Of a stretch of 64,000 nucleotides of DNA, positions 25,801-39,100 are shown one piece after another. The translations under genes were made by a program, and so were the position numbers. Each line of letters starts with the position of its first letter. Within the stretch, counting starts at the first letter, position 1. The notes under the pieces were generated by a model. That model worked only from the letters and a program-made list of their open reading frames with translations, made no database searches and was not told where the DNA came from. The stretch is from Bugula neritina (lineage: Eukaryota; Bryozoa; Gymnolaemata; Cheilostomatida; Bugulidae): contig OZ037769.1 of assembly GCA_964035545.1 (NCBI GenBank), positions 8,843,429 to 8,907,428 of the forward strand. Reading direction: 5' to 3'.

Positions 25801-28800
25801 TTGTCATGTGGACCTTGAATCTTGTAACTAATAATCTGATTGGCTAAGCTTTGGTCAATTTAACTTTAGTCAGTTGTAAGGGATATATGATGCAAGCAAA
25901 CCGATAAATTGGTTTTAGTTTTGAAAACTATTCCAAAATATTAGATGACTAATTATGATGATATAAAATATTTCACCTAAATATAAAACTTATAGAGTAC
26001 ATTTTCATAATCAAATTTCGATTAAACATTGCTAAGCTCAAATATAGTTGTAGTACCATAAATAGACCTGTCAGTAACAGCAGGACAATTATGTAGGTGT
26101 TTTCTACTAGCTACTGGTGACTGTACTAGCATATGAAACAAGCAAGAGGTAGCAACAGTTCATTCCATCTCTATACACTCGGAATAGTAAACCCGTCTGC
26201 ACTGAGCCTACAGAACATTACCTTCTTTCCCAAAGAGTGCTGAGAAACATATTCAGTATCGAGGTACTGCATTAACTCGGCCAGCGCGTCCAGCCTCTGC
26301 TTATGTTCCACTTCCCTCTACAAGTTCAGAGAGATATTATATATTCAGTTACCATTTAGTTTCAACTTCCAACTCCCAAAATGTTAGAAAGCTACTTCTT
26401 TTAGGTAGGACAATAATGCAAAGTTAGAATCACAGTCCATTACTATGTTCCCAAAATAAAAGACAGCAGTTCTAGCCTAAAAGTTAGGCAGCTCCAAGCT
26501 TCCAGGACTTGTATTTTGCAACAAATGCCATTGAAAAAATGTGATTATCAAGAGCTTTAAAATTATATGCATGCAACAGCCAATAGTGGGTGCTGTAACA
26601 AATCTACAGCCAATAGTGTGTGCTGTAACATAGCACCAGAACCATTCTCAAGGTCAACAGTGATCATGGTCAAACGATCAGTACCAGTAGCAAAAATGCA
26701 TATCATTTTGATCGCCCAGTTGTATTTTATTTGCTGGATGAATGAACAGTTTAATGCTCTTATTTTTATTACAGTAGATTCAATCTTCTTATCTACAAGA
26801 TTAGGACGGGCTAAACAGGCTACATTCCCAACAGCTTTTTTTCAATAAATTGCTATAACCGCACTTTTTCTCTAAAACAGAATAATCTACGCCTTCAAAC
26901 ACTTTAAAACATAACTTGCACGCAAGTACAGAGTAAATGTTAGTAGGCTAGCACTAGGACCTGAGTATAAAATCTAGGGATATATAGCTTACAGAATAAA
27001 TATTATAACTACAGATATGAACAGACTATGGACAAAATGCCGTAACTGAAAAAAACCAAGGAAGGAATGTAAACTCTCATCTACAGTACAGAGTACTGTC
27101 AATATATGGCACTGTCTTCAGTCAACATTGTTTAATGTAAACCCATCTGACGCAAGATAGCATAAGATCTGGGACTGTTACCAGAAGCACCCCCTCCCCA
27201 CCCCCACCCTCATGTTCTAATACACAACTCCAGGGGTGTATAACAATATTAATGCAGAAGCAAAGGAAGCTGTAATATTATTGTAAGATAAGTACAATTT
27301 AAAGTTGGTATTTAAGGCTATGTCAAGGGTTGAAAGGGCTGATGGGTGGTTTTAATAGACAGATTTCGAAATGCAGCAATAAATAGAAAATTAATAATAT
27401 TAAATATACTAGAAATAAAACATTATCTACGTTACTAGATAATGTGCCTGAAGTTGGCAGATCCAATGTATGAGTAATAGTAACTTTACCTGAGGAGGCT
27501 GGAACCACTTCTCTGGAACATTCTTTTCCTCCATAAGATACTTCTTGTTAGTCAGCATACTAGCATCTAGGGGGTCATGAAGTAGAAAGGCTGCAGCATA
27601 CTCTGCTCCACTCTTATAATCTCCAACTGCACAGAAAATCAGTCAATAAAAGACAGAATTGAAAACCTCCGTAGGTTATAATTATCATTATGAATATGTG
27701 ATACATACTACAGATGTAGAATTAATATTAAACTAAAGTATTTTGTATTATCTAGTAATGCATATGTTGGACCTATTATCATATAATTTATTCAGTAAAT
27801 TTTACCTTGACTATAAGAATATTGCAAATGGTGATATATATTTAGTAGAATGTTATCTACAATCTTTAGATCTAGTCTGGACAATTTGGATGTGCAGCCG
27901 TATTTGCACTTTATCACTTCTTCCATCTGGTCTACAGTTGTATAAAAGTACAATGCAGTGAGGCATGCTCCAAGTGTGCCAATGCATGACATCTGGTAAC
28001 ACATGAAAAATTGTATCTGCAGGTCATAAGAATTTCAGTTCTTCCAACAACTCAGATATTGTCATGTGATACGAAGTGTATTGTGTAGCACATGCTTGGT
28101 GAGGTTAGCCATAGCAGAACTAACAGTGCTCTGTTTAGAACCATTCTGTAGTCAATGTTTTTTAAAGTACACAGGCTAAATGCTAAAATAGACAGCAAAC
28201 TGCAACTTTCAATTAGTCAGTTAAAATGACAAAATTACTATTTTGTGACTCGGTGAACTATTTTATAAGTTCTTAAGATTTCAAATAACTATAATTGAAA
28301 TTGAGTCTTAGGTACTTCTCGTTTTTTCAAAAGAAACTTGTCTTGTGAAAATATGACTTTCAGGAAAACAGCTTAACAAAGGCGTAAGCTTACCATAGCA
28401 AGATGTTAAGTTGACTGCTAAACTAGATAACACTTTTACTTACACTTTTTTCCAATCTGAGTTTTGACATAGCAATTTTCACAAACTATTGAAGGAAATT
28501 CGAATTTTCTTCAATTTCAAGAGGTTGAGTACGTCAGTTTATCTATTTACTAACTAAACATAATCCTACCTGCCACTGCGCCTATAAACTCGTGATGGTC
28601 AATTCGAACAGCATATCCTGTTTCACAGAGCACTGAGCAGTTTTCATAAGCATCGTGGTAACTGTCTAAGGCAGCAAGACTGTGTTGAAGCTGCTGGCTC
28701 CACTTTTTCTCTTCATATAAATTCACTGCCAGTTTGTAGAGTTTCTAACAAATAATTCATTAAAAGCTAAAACGGTAAACATCACATTTTATAAAACAAT

Positions 28801-29797
28801 CTGCATATGGTATCTACAAAGTATTGACTGAAACTAATTTATCTATTTATTGAATTACTAAATCATCAGTAGGATATTGCTATCGTTAAAGCAAACTCTA
28901 GATTTGGTTTGAAACACCAAATCAACTACAAAATACTTTCCACATGCATACTTGATAATCAGCCGCTTCTAAATCTACCAGGTCGTCCTCAGACACTCCC
29001 AGGTGTTCTCTATAGTTTGCTAGGTTGGTGCTCATGTAATCATGCTTAGGGTTAACCACAAGAAACGTAGTTGCAGCAGCAGCTCCTTTCACATAGAACT
29101 TCAACTAAAGTTCAAATTTATTAAAAAAGTTAAAAGACAAACTGTTACATAAATTAAAGCAATTAATATTTTTTATAAGGTTCATTACTATAGAGTAAGT
29201 TAAAGTACTCACTTTGTAATAACAAATTTGTATATAGTCATACTGCTCTCTCTTCAAAAGATTTTCGTAAAATAAGAGACGTGGGGGCACACACTTTCCA
29301 ACACATGTTGTATATCTTAAACTGCTTTTACCATACAGAGCTAAAGTAGCATCACTATTAAATCCATTTTGAATCTGATGTTGGTCAAAAATCAGCTCAT
29401 GTTTGCACAATCTCCTGCACGATACAAGTTTGTGTAGATGATCTTGAAATAATTTGGATGCAGTTAATCCTTGTTTAACGCAGCCTTGCCAATCATCATC
29501 ATAATACGCATCTTTCATTGCTTGAAATGAATGATCGCACAAATTTTGGAGACTTTTTTCATCAGCAAATGTACGAGTATCTGATAGTAGTTGCTTATTC
29601 CCATGTTGTGCTTCAGCCTGATGTCCATCATTATTCTCATAATCATAATGATCATTAGTGATTGTAATAGATGAAACAGCGTCTATTTGCACATAAGAAA
29701 AGTACAACAGGCTCAGTCCTAGTCTGAATCTATATACAGACACTAATTCTATTTTCATAGAACAAGAGCATAATAACAATGGCAGTAAGATTAACAT
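16796..29797 (-). CDS. P3H: Prolyl 3-hydroxylase (leprecan family), complete gene
   Basis: ER enzyme that 3-hydroxylates collagen prolines using 2-oxoglutarate, Fe(II) and O2. Exons in transcript order: 29213-29797, 28952-29104, 28570-28744, 27490-27626, 26222-26317, 23939-23989, 23726-23824, 21840-21932 (or 21569-21670), 20791-20935, 18288-18402, 17848-17920, 16796-16999. All phases match, giving about 641 aa, somewhat shorter than the roughly 736 aa of human P3H1. An upstream in-frame TGA supports the ATG, and MLILLPLLLCSC looks like a signal peptide. The N-terminal half has three CxxxC motifs (CRRLC, CVGKC, CSVLC) and TPR-like helices. The oxygenase domain has LYFDFTHLVCRTAL, the HxD iron ligands in SHPVHADNC, LYLNDNFEGGEFFF, the distal His in DYHGVKAV and the 2-oxoglutarate Arg in GRRCALAVWFTLDP. 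The protein ends in HDEL, an ER-retrieval signal. The exact paralogue (P3H1/2/3) is not assigned. Confidence 0.93.
17030..17300. repeat. Degenerate tandem repeat (CATAGTATCATAGCACATGT-like)
   Basis: An irregular array in the last P3H intron built from the words ATCATAGTATCATAGCACAT and GTATAGCACATCATAG. Periods are mixed, about 20-30 bp. It lies just left of the second MITE. No function is evident. Confidence 0.85.
17408..17708. mobile_element. MITE copy 2, PIF/Harbinger-like, with TTA target duplication
   Basis: A 301-bp element related along its length to the copy at 3285-3559, with left end CCCACTAAACACACTTTGCC and right end GGCAAAGTGTGTCTAGGGGG. Flanking TTA is present at 17405-17407 and 17709-17711. 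The shared interior includes GGACATTTACATCCAATGA and CAGTGCTTGATC. It sits in the last P3H intron. Short open frames inside it are chance. Confidence 0.82.
18415..20385. repeat. 39-bp minisatellite array, about 50 copies, in a P3H intron
   Basis: Tandem 39-bp unit with core TACATCTCCTCCATGCCACC followed by TACTCACAGTATAATAACC. Indels inside the array are in threes (loss of ATA in several copies gives 36-bp units). As a result a 696-codon plus-strand frame (18323-20413) stays open through it, repeating the 13-residue unit ISSMPPTHSIITY, and parts of the minus strand are open too. It lies between the P3H exons at 18288-18402 and 20791-20935. I call it noncoding because the unit length is a multiple of three, the frame has no domain, and it is antisense to a real gene. 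Confidence 0.95.
21569..21670 (-). CDS. P3H: Second copy of a P3H exon, probably mutually exclusive with 21840-21932
   Basis: A 102-nt phase 0-0 exon bounded by a good acceptor (CTCTCATTTACCAG) and a consensus donor (CAT|GTAAGT). It encodes 34 residues starting KVGVAGYTRGVGDPPVHFSE. The upstream 93-nt exon, also phase 0-0, encodes 31 residues starting MHGVIGDGYSARNPLTKHEL. The two align around GY, R, P, the E-x-F-like turn and the terminal Q. They correspond to the same part of the family, the segment between the C-M/INMCQ helix and the LVEEGK helix. Splicing either one joins in frame to both neighbours. Inclusion of both would duplicate the segment. This is an inference from sequence; no transcript evidence is available here. 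Confidence 0.7.
21926..22340. repeat. 80-bp tandem repeat, about five copies, containing a splice-acceptor copy
   Basis: An 80-bp unit recurs at 22007, 22087, 22167, 22247 and 22327 with almost no change, starting from the edge of P3H exon 21840-21932. The common motif is CATGCATCTGTTAGTG. On the coding strand this is CACTAACAG|ATGCATG, the acceptor and first bases of that exon. Each unit therefore carries a copy of the intron-exon junction. Confidence 0.92.
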
Positions 29798-30639
29798 TTT
29801 AAAACCAATTCAAGAATCAACTTTAAGAAAAACAGTAAATTGTTAATTCATTATGAGTATAACTGAATCAATACGACAAGTCACAAAAACTGGATTGTAA
29901 AGTAACGTCGCTGCCAAATAAGTATAATCACTCAGAAATAGTGTTAAATATTAGTATAAAAGTGAGACTTGAACTAAGAAATACATTAAAACCGTTGCAA
30001 AGTAAAAGCTGAATGTTTACCAATATCACAATCAGTGCTAAGCCTAGTGGCTGGTATAAACTGCAAACTTAAAGGTATCAAAATGAAGCTGAACTCAAAC
30101 CTCCGGAAAATGTCCTAGCTTTTTGCCACGTTCACATGACTATCATATCCATAGTAAATAGTTATAAATGCATATTATAATCAATCTGACATCCAGATAG
30201 CTTGCTCATGCTGGTACTCATCAGCTATATTAGTATAGACAAAGTCTCACTTAGAACCCATGCTGATGCCATTGAGGCATGTTGCAGTTTATGCTAATTG
30301 TTCGCAGGTGGTTGTGCTTGAACTTTGACCTACACAGGAATACACACATACCGTTATGAAAAAAAAAATCAGTATCCCTATATATAATATTTATTACTAT
30401 TACAAATAATTAACAACATTTAAAATGCTTTCAGTTACTCAACACATAGTTTTCAGAAAATGAAAGATATTCATATAAATTATAAAATTAAAACCACCAT
30501 CACTTCGACTATGAGTATGATTACAACTGGAACACTGTAAGTGTAAAACTAACTGTAAGTGTAACACTAACACTAACTTTAACTAATTGCTATTCCTTAT
30601 CAGTGTCACTATGACTGTGATTAGCATAATTATAATCAT

Positions 30640-30790
30640 TATCACTCTGGGCATGGCTATTAGTATTACTATTAGTATTACTATTGTATTAGTATTACTA
30701 TTACTATTAGTATTAGTATTACTATTAGTATTACTATTAGTATTACTATTAGTATTAGTATTACTTAGTATTACTATTACTATTACATTT
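30640..30790. repeat. TTA/ATTAGT-rich microsatellite
   Basis: Repeated words TATTAGTATTACTATTAG in a low-complexity tract. The same word family reappears at 40560-40960, as expected for a common simple repeat in this genome. Confidence 0.9.
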
Positions 30791-31544
30791 AATTATGATT
30801 GTATTAATATTACTAGCACTTACAACATTATTATTATGTTATATAGGCCACTGATTCAAATCAGAGTGGTATAGAGATTAACTTAAACTAAGAATCAGAT
30901 AATTATGCTCTCGTCTCCATCTTCTTTGGATATAGTAATCATATTGATATACTTGTCGGTATATAATTTTGAACAAACCTATATTTAAACTTACAGCAAT
31001 GAGTTATCTTCTCCTAATTTTATAGCTTGGACGGAGAATGGACGAATCAGTTCACGCTTATTGTACCGTGAATGTTTATTTGCTATTCGGTGCAATGAAA
31101 CGTAAGGAGCGGCAATTATATCACGTTGACAAATGCTTAGGTTCATTGCTAAGTGCACTACCACGGAACTCATTCATGTCTCAAACTCTTGCTAAGTAGC
31201 TAGTGGTCATGAGCTGTTTGCAAGACTGTGGAACCAAGTAAGCACTTATTTCCGCCTAATTGCAAACTATACTTCACAATACAATTGTAAGTCCTATCAC
31301 TAGAGTTGATAGAATTAGATAATATATTTTTTTAAATTATGTCAATCAAATTTAATAAGTTTAAATCTAAAATTAGTTTTTGCAACTATGACCATAGGTA
31401 TAACTATATAGTAATATACAGTAATACGTAGTGATAGTATTAAATGCTTGGTATTTCAAGATTGTTTACTTCACAATTAATTAATAATTATGATGATTGA
31501 AACAGTTTTACTTCTAGTTATTATTAGTAATGTTATTTATACTA

Positions 31545-31572
31545 TATATATTATTATTATATATATATATAT

Positions 31573-31615
<43 letters not shown>
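31545..31615. repeat. (AT)n microsatellite
   Basis: Nearly pure alternating AT/TA sequence with small interruptions. Intergenic. Confidence 0.9.
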
Positions 31616-31617
<2 letters not shown>

Positions 31618-32872
31618 ACTCCTTATAGTTATTGTTATGTATTTTGAAAAGTTAATTTCTTTACCTGACACCCAAGTTTTCATCCCTAAAAGTAAATTGT
31701 CTACTTTATCAGGGACAATTTTAGATTTAAACTCATTAAATTTGATTGACATAATTTAAAAAAAATGTATTATCAAATTCTATTGTTATTGTATACTCAT
31801 TTCTCATACAAGTGTTGATGCAATTGGCAAAAATTAAAATTTTAATTCATTTCAGTTCATTTGAAGTTATGGTATATAGACGAGATAATTGTGATGATAA
31901 ATTTATAATGTTTGCTTCACACGAAATTTAAATCAAGATAGTATTGCTAAAGTTGAGAGAAAAATTAACTTTTGTATGTAAATTATATATTATGTTTCAC
32001 AGAGAAAGAGTAACATATAATTAATATAAAATTCTTAATCACAATTAATGTTATACCAATGTTTATAATAGAAGACACTGAAACTTTGGAAATGTGAGAA
32101 AAATGACTTAAACCTAAATAGTAAATATTCATGAAACTTCAATGATCACAAAATTTAGTCACGCAAGCCTCTCATATGACTCAGTGCAACGTGTAATTAT
32201 TTGTATTGATGTTTAAGTTGTTATTATTAATACACTCGACAGTCTGCACTCTACAATCTGCAGCAAGGTTTGAATCAAGTCATCCATAAGAACGTTTTTC
32301 TTTGAAAAGATACCATCTGCTATAGCGCTAATTTCTGCCTATGTAAAATTTGAAACCAAATCTCTGATAAATTAATTATTGGCAAATTTACTGTGTAACA
32401 CTGTAGCATCTAGCTAAAACTTCAACTGCAAACTGCAAACTGCGCTCACTTGTGGTTCAAGTACTAGAGGAAGTTCTCAACTCAGACATTTTACTGTACC
32501 TGCACCAAGCTCATTTTTATGTAAAAAATATAAATGATATTTAGTTTAATAGTTAGTTGCAATAAATCGTTGATGCTTGTTTCAGGAAGAATTAGAATAA
32601 ATGGTTATAGTTACTCAGTTTGGTGCAACAAAGCCTCACAGAGATACATTAGGTAATTATTTCAGTTTTATATTTATTGTTTTTGAGAAAAAAACAGTAT
32701 CCACACCTCATATTTTCATTTTAATAAATAGTTTATTTTCGATTGAGATACCAAGGTGTTGCATAACTACAACAGAAGTTCATCAGTCTTTGTTTACTGT
32801 TTGTATCAGTTTGTATCAGTTTGTATATTAGCTGACGGGTGCCTATGCTCTATTCTTTTGCAGGTTTTTATT

Positions 32873-33157
32873 TCACACCCAAACATTAGACAGATCGGTG
32901 TTAATACTGCTGCTGGTTTCAAGATACCAGGTAGTTGGAGACTCTTTCAGAAGCTTGCAGAGTGCATATACTTCCTTCAGTATAAGCTTCATGCTTGATT
33001 CTTGCTGAAGTTTTGTTTTAAACATTTCATCTGAAAGTATGAATGGATCAACCTGGATACCACTTAATCTTCTTCTTATGCTATCCACCTTGACAGAAAC
33101 ATCGGCTAAAACTGTTGATGTCTTTTGGAACAAAACCAGTTCACAGTAAGTAAACAC
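32873..33157 (-). CDS. Unassigned terminal exon candidate
   Basis: A 94-codon minus-strand frame ending in TGA at about 32873. Its composition is protein-like and helix-favouring (VSVKVDSIRRRLSGIQVD, then LILKEVYALCKLLKESPTTW). A TTACTTACTGTGAACTGG context lies at its upstream end. I do not recognise the family and could not find a convincing partner exon. It could be the last exon of a minus-strand gene, but chance cannot be excluded. Confidence 0.3.
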   Translation of the reverse strand: MFTYCELVLFQKTSTVLADVSVKVDSIRRRLSGIQVDPFILSDEMFKTKLQQESSMKLILKEVYALCKLLKESPTTWYLETSSSINTDLSNVWV

Positions 33158-36104
33158 CTAAATAACAATTATTACAATACTTAAACTTATTTGTTTTGTG
33201 TACACAATAATTTCTATATATATAATCTTCATATCTCTCAGCAGGCTTTTCTTAATATCAACTGAACTGCATTAACTTAATTGTCCGTTTACAAGTTCCT
33301 GACATCTTTCCTTACCATCAATTTTGTCCAAAATATTTTCATAAATTACAACTTATAATAATCACTTACTGGAACAATAATTTGATGCCATGTTTAATGA
33401 GGTAGACGACTGATAATATCATTCAAGGTGTCACCTTATAAACTCAGCTGGTCACTGTTGGTGGTAGTTCACGTGATTATCATACACAATGCAGGGCATA
33501 ATTATCTTCATGAAGTATCTCTGCAGCCCTTCACATAATTTAGCATCGCATAAAGTGATAGCGTGACTCATCAAGTTGGAATCAGTATAATATAATCAAA
33601 TATTTGCTAAGCAACATCATCTCGTCTGCTAAAGAGAATAATATTGAAGTTGGATAATATTAAGAAAAAATAGATATATTACTAATAACAATATAGTTGT
33701 TGCTCAATTACAAGTATGTTAGCCAAATCCTGCAAATAGTAGAGAATTATTACTAGGAATATTGCAAGATTTATATTTTCTCACTGAAGGGCTGGAGACT
33801 TTCAAAGAAAGTTATCAACTTTTTATGACATAAATTTGCAAACTTTTACTACCAAGGCAATTGTTTTTGGTTAGAAACTACCCCAATTAATTCTCCATTT
33901 CAAAATATTGTTTTCTGTAAAATAGTTTTTCTCATAAAAGTATTATATAAAGGAAGTGTTTAGTAGACTAGTGTTCCTCTCTCTCTGGACAGATCAAAGC
34001 AGTTGGATGAAAAAGTGATTTTCAAATCTGAGTTGGTAATAGAATTCTATCTGAAACAGTGTTTGCTTTGCTAACAATGAAAACATGGGCCTGTCTCAAC
34101 ATAATAATGCTACAATGAAAGCATAACAGCACAGCTTTAGTGCCTATTGTTTAATAATGATTAAAATTAAATTAAGTACTTGTATGTGTTAGAGTTGAAC
34201 CAGGCTCTTTTGTGTCAAGTTTTTGTTACTTATTCATCTCAAATAAAAGGTTAATTTGAAAATCACACAAGCCTTTAGGTTTGCCATAGAAAAAGTTGGC
34301 AGAGGCAATGTTTACAACTAACTACTGGGCTAAAGCTGAATAGAGCTGCTATTGGTCTATATATGTTGACATATATATGGAGATATTTTATAAATTTTAG
34401 ATATATTACCACTTTGTATACTGGCAAAAAATAAATGGTAGAGCTGGCTTTGTGCTGCTAAACACACAAATACCATCTATCTGTAGGAGTTTAAACTAAA
34501 AAGTGATACCGTGTTAAACTGATACACGTTAGGAAAATAAGACGAGTGGAAAGCTGAACCTATGCAAAACTCTAAACGCTATATTTCCCAATGTGTTGGA
34601 ATTTGAAGCCAATTATTATCAAGTCGAAGGTTTTTTATTGTCTAAGCAAAAACATCTTTAGCCTGTTGGCTCTCAGCAACTGACATTCATTTCAGAAAAC
34701 ACCACTGATGTGCACTAATATGGCTCTTATTAGTGTGTATTTTAGTAAAACAGAAGTTGGCTAAATTATACTTCATTACTTTGGCACCTTTTATCTAAAC
34801 AAGAAGATCACATTACAGTTTCATGCTTATGACTTTGTAATGCATCTGCTTATATACTAATTTGCATGTTCCACTTCAAAAGTCTGCACCTTTCAAGTGC
34901 TAGCAAATCTAAGAGAAAGTTGAACAATTCCCAAATGCACTAATACGATTTAAAAAAAGGAATCATTATTTTTAAAAAGAGGTTTTAAAAGAGCTGTTTT
35001 TTTTAAATTATTGTATTACTTGGTAGCATATGAACTAAATTGCGGTATACTGCAGTAGATTATTATTCTTTATTACTATGCATTATACATTTTTTGTACA
35101 TTTATGGTGGTGACTGAAAATAGCTAACCCTAAATGGGGATCATCTTCACACGGATATCCCATTTGCTAAATTATGCTAGAAGTAGGCCTAATAGAAAAA
35201 CAAGAATTTAAGTACAAGTACTTGTTTTTCTCTAGAATTTTTCTAAATTAAAACCGATTAAAGTACTTTGCAAAGATGTCCAATACTACAATAACATACT
35301 TTAGAACTAACCAACAATGATGAGTATAAAATGCTCTAATACCACCATTCTACAATGGAGAGGTAGCAAGGGTAACTAACTAGTGGGGCTATCAGCCAGC
35401 CATCAGCCAAGTTGGTATAGACTGCAAACTGTGAGATTGTCTGACCTAGTTCACAGACTTGACCTACTTAACGTGCACTTACTTACAGCTGCGACTCATG
35501 CTAAACTATATATGTGATAGCAACACATGGCAGTAAGTGGCACATGGGAATTCTTTTGACCAATTTGTCAGAAAGATTAATTGTCTTCCTATGAATTGTG
35601 TATGGACCATTTACAATTATTGGTAACCCCATTTGCGCCCTTTCAAGTTGATTGCATCATTGCTTACTTTAGAAGAAAAAATACATTTTTTGTTCATTAA
35701 AAGTGATCGAAAATAACAAACCTTATATAAGTAAATCTACATCCTTATAGCAGATAAATATAATTTAATCCTAGCTTAAGCAGTGAAGTCAAACAAAGGA
35801 GGTAGTCAGACTAAAGTCTTAGAAACCAGGCTAGGACAATTCTTGGAACTTTTTAAATTTCTAGGGTTTGCAGCTTATGTCATAAAAGAAAACTGCTGCC
35901 TTTGATAGCAAGAGATTGTATGTGGAATCATGACTATTTTTAGCTAAATAGAAACCAGTAGCAAGTTTTAAGCTTTGCAGGGTAGCTAAAATTATAAATA
36001 TTGACTTTTGCACTCTAACTAACACATTACATTTTTGAGCAACTACCTTAAGCCATAGTCTCATCAAGTCACAAGTTACTGTATGTGTTGAATTCACCTT
36101 TTAG
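33158..36104. other. Noncoding stretch upstream of the first ephrin exon found
   Basis: AT-rich sequence without recognised repeats or RNA genes. The missing first ephrin exon (start codon and signal peptide) should lie here or further left on the plus strand, but I could not identify it. Confidence 0.45.
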
Positions 36105-39100
36105 ATTCAGTATGAGCTCTGGAGTGCTGACTCTACAACTCTCTCTTGCTGACAGAATCGAATTCCGCTGCCCTTATTATACCGGCAATGAGCTTATCTC
36201 TCAGGAATATTACAAGATATACAGAGTAAGTGTTTCACTTTCACCTGCGGCAACATATGGGACATGTACAATGCAAAACCCTTGTCTTATGTAATCTTTA
36301 TGGCCTCCATTCTGCACTGATTAACATATCATTAGCAAATAAGCACTGCTATTAATGGATGATAGAGTAAGGTATTAGTGTAGTTATATTTTATAGAATT
36401 TTATTTTTATTACTTACGCAGCAATAAAGACAGACTCATAAGTTATTAAATTCAGATTGACTATAAAGATTTAGGTGTCTCCTACTGGCTAGATATACCG
36501 ACTGTACACTAGTGGTTCTGCACTGTTCTGTCTACTCCAAATCTACTACTGTACGTTGGCAAGTCGGGATGCAGTTTAAATAAAAACAAGATACTGTGTT
36601 CTTTATTCTAGGCTCAAAGCTTGCAATCAAAAATCTAGACATCTTGCATCTAACCACCTATAAGAAAGAAAAGTACTGCAGCATACTAAAAACTGTGCTT
36701 GCAGAATGTGACGTATTTCAGGGCAGTGAATTTGGCGGTTAGATTCACTGCCCTGGTATGTCAACCATTGGATAATTTCAAAGAACTTTTTACCCGTCAG
36801 TACACTCAAGTGTGTACGCACATTGAGGTCACCCGTCTGATATTTCTATCTAAATGGTGATACTAAACCATGTTGCCATTAATAATGCACCAAAGAAGGT
36901 GCATTGTGTTGGGAAATTATTGCACCCCCAGTTTACACCGGTTTTTGTAAACTGCGTAAACGTAAAGGCGGAAAAAAGTGGCGGAAACGTAAACAGGAGA
37001 AAACAACTCAAAAAAACTTCTAACGACTACTTTTAAACATAAAATCTGGTTGCGTGAGCGTGGCCATAAAATCACGAAACATCCAAGCCGTCGGCGCACA
37101 AAGAGTTTAGTTACACAACTAGTTTTTATTATGATGTTGACAATTACATTTTTACCTGCTAATAATTAACTTTTAAACTACAAAACCGAGCCCAATAATT
37201 GTGATTCTCGTAGTTGCATAGATACCAAAACCTTCGATGTTTTACTATTAACTAAATTTTAGTTGTTCAACTAACATTCGTACGACTTAAGTTATCTAGC
37301 CAGCATAATATTATTTTTTTTATCGAAATTCCCATTAAAATATCTCATTAAAAACTACAGTGAAAATAAGTTAATATTTATCGTTGCATGTAATTGTTAT
37401 AATAAAAAATGCTTATTATTGTTATCATGCTCATGAGTATTTTCAAACTTTAACTATAAAACGTAGAACTATCGTTAGTATTTATAGTACAATGCTATTT
37501 CAAATAGTGTGACTCAATTAGTATAATTTCATCAAATAAATAATTTGATAAATAAACCAAGTTAATACTTATGGGTTAAAATGCAGAACTTTTTAGCTTT
37601 GTGCTTAAAGTGTCTTACTTCCACTACCTCAAACTTGGGCCTTGTGCTCAAAACTTTGATCGATAACTCACTAGAAGTAAATGAATAGCCATGGCAGCAA
37701 AGTTGTTTTAAATTTTTGTTCTTTAAAATAATATTGTAAAGATGTGAGTGAAAATGTACATACTAGTAACTTGTATGTATTACTGTACAGCATGATGTAA
37801 TCAAAGAACACAATAACTTGAAGAACTATTTGATATTTATACAATAAAACATAAAATATGATGCAATAATATAAGTAAAAGTAAGAAGAAAAAAAAAAAT
37901 CAATTTTTTAGTTTTGTATAAAGATGTGTTCAAGGCACAGCAAATAAAAATTACAAAAACATATTTGCTGACGAAATGTCACCAAAATGCTGAACAACTG
38001 AAACTTCGTCATGGCTTATAACGCCTTGCATATAATTGCAAATATGCAACAGCTTATCAAAGCTTTAATGCCCTAAACACCTAATATGAATGTATACATT
38101 TTGCAAAGTCTTGCTAACAGTTAAAATACCGCTAAATAAATCAATATGTTCTCAGTAGGTCTTCTTTGATGCTACAATACGATCTAGAGGAAATATGTAA
38201 ATAATAATGGAACAATCAGCTGTCATTCTTTACTTTGAAAGTGACAATCGCAATCACAGTGGTGTGACAGCTACATTGAAACCAAACCAATTTGTAAAAA
38301 GCAACTTGATTACATTGGAGTCTTGTGACGGAGCTGGTGGTTTACTGTTCTGTCAACTCAGCAGTCAACTTCAAAGGACTTGCACATGCTAGCAAGCAAG
38401 TCCTATGAATTTGTAACAGTGAGTAGCGCAGGGAAATATTCCAAGGATTCTCTTCTTGAACACAAACAAAGCTGCCAAAACAAACAATCAACAAATTACA
38501 ATTTTCTTCACAAGTGCAAAGCTAATGACAAAACACACAGCAAAAAATAAACAATATAGCTGATTATACAGCTGTACCTTTATCACAGTTATTAGAACCA
38601 GAATGTCCGTAATACCTATTGCATTTATTCTTGGAGCTAATTAAATCTTTGTTCCTGCAACAGCAATAAACTGCTCTTGTATTGTGCCTCTTTGTATACA
38701 AGTATTTGTTAAATACTTCTCACCCTACTCTTATCTGTTATATAAAGCAAATCCAGTACTTCCAAGTTTTTAGTTAACTTGACTCCTGGTTCATCAAATC
38801 TTTTCAAAGTGATAGCTAAGACTTTTGGAAGCTTTGTAAACTGAGACAGTTGTACAGTTATATCTAGACTACTAGAGTTGGAAAATAGTAACATGAGTAT
38901 TTATTCAGTAGTCAAAAATTCTCAAGAATATGGTCCAAAATATTATGTAAACATAAAATGCACAAAGTACCCTTCGAAAACATATCCATCTAGTTTCTTG
39001 GAACTGAATTGATGCCCTGCAGTGTGACCTCACTCTGTAACAAATAAAATAGCCAATACAAAAACGTGATGCTATAGTGCCAATAAAATAAATGTTCTAT

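Larger units (their letters stand above)
29798..32872. other. Intergenic region upstream of P3H with simple repeats
   Basis: No gene recognised. The region immediately upstream of 29797 should hold the minus-strand P3H promoter and 5' UTR, but no clear TATA box is picked out. It contains a TATTACTATTAG-type trinucleotide-like repeat at about 30640-30790 and an (AT)n tract at about 31545-31615. Open frames here are made of repeat sequence. Confidence 0.5.

Noticed and set aside
29105-29212. Extension of P3H exon 1 beyond AAA (29213)
   Set aside because: A consensus donor GTGAGT follows the YYK codons, and the next exon joins in phase 0. The remaining codons are intron.
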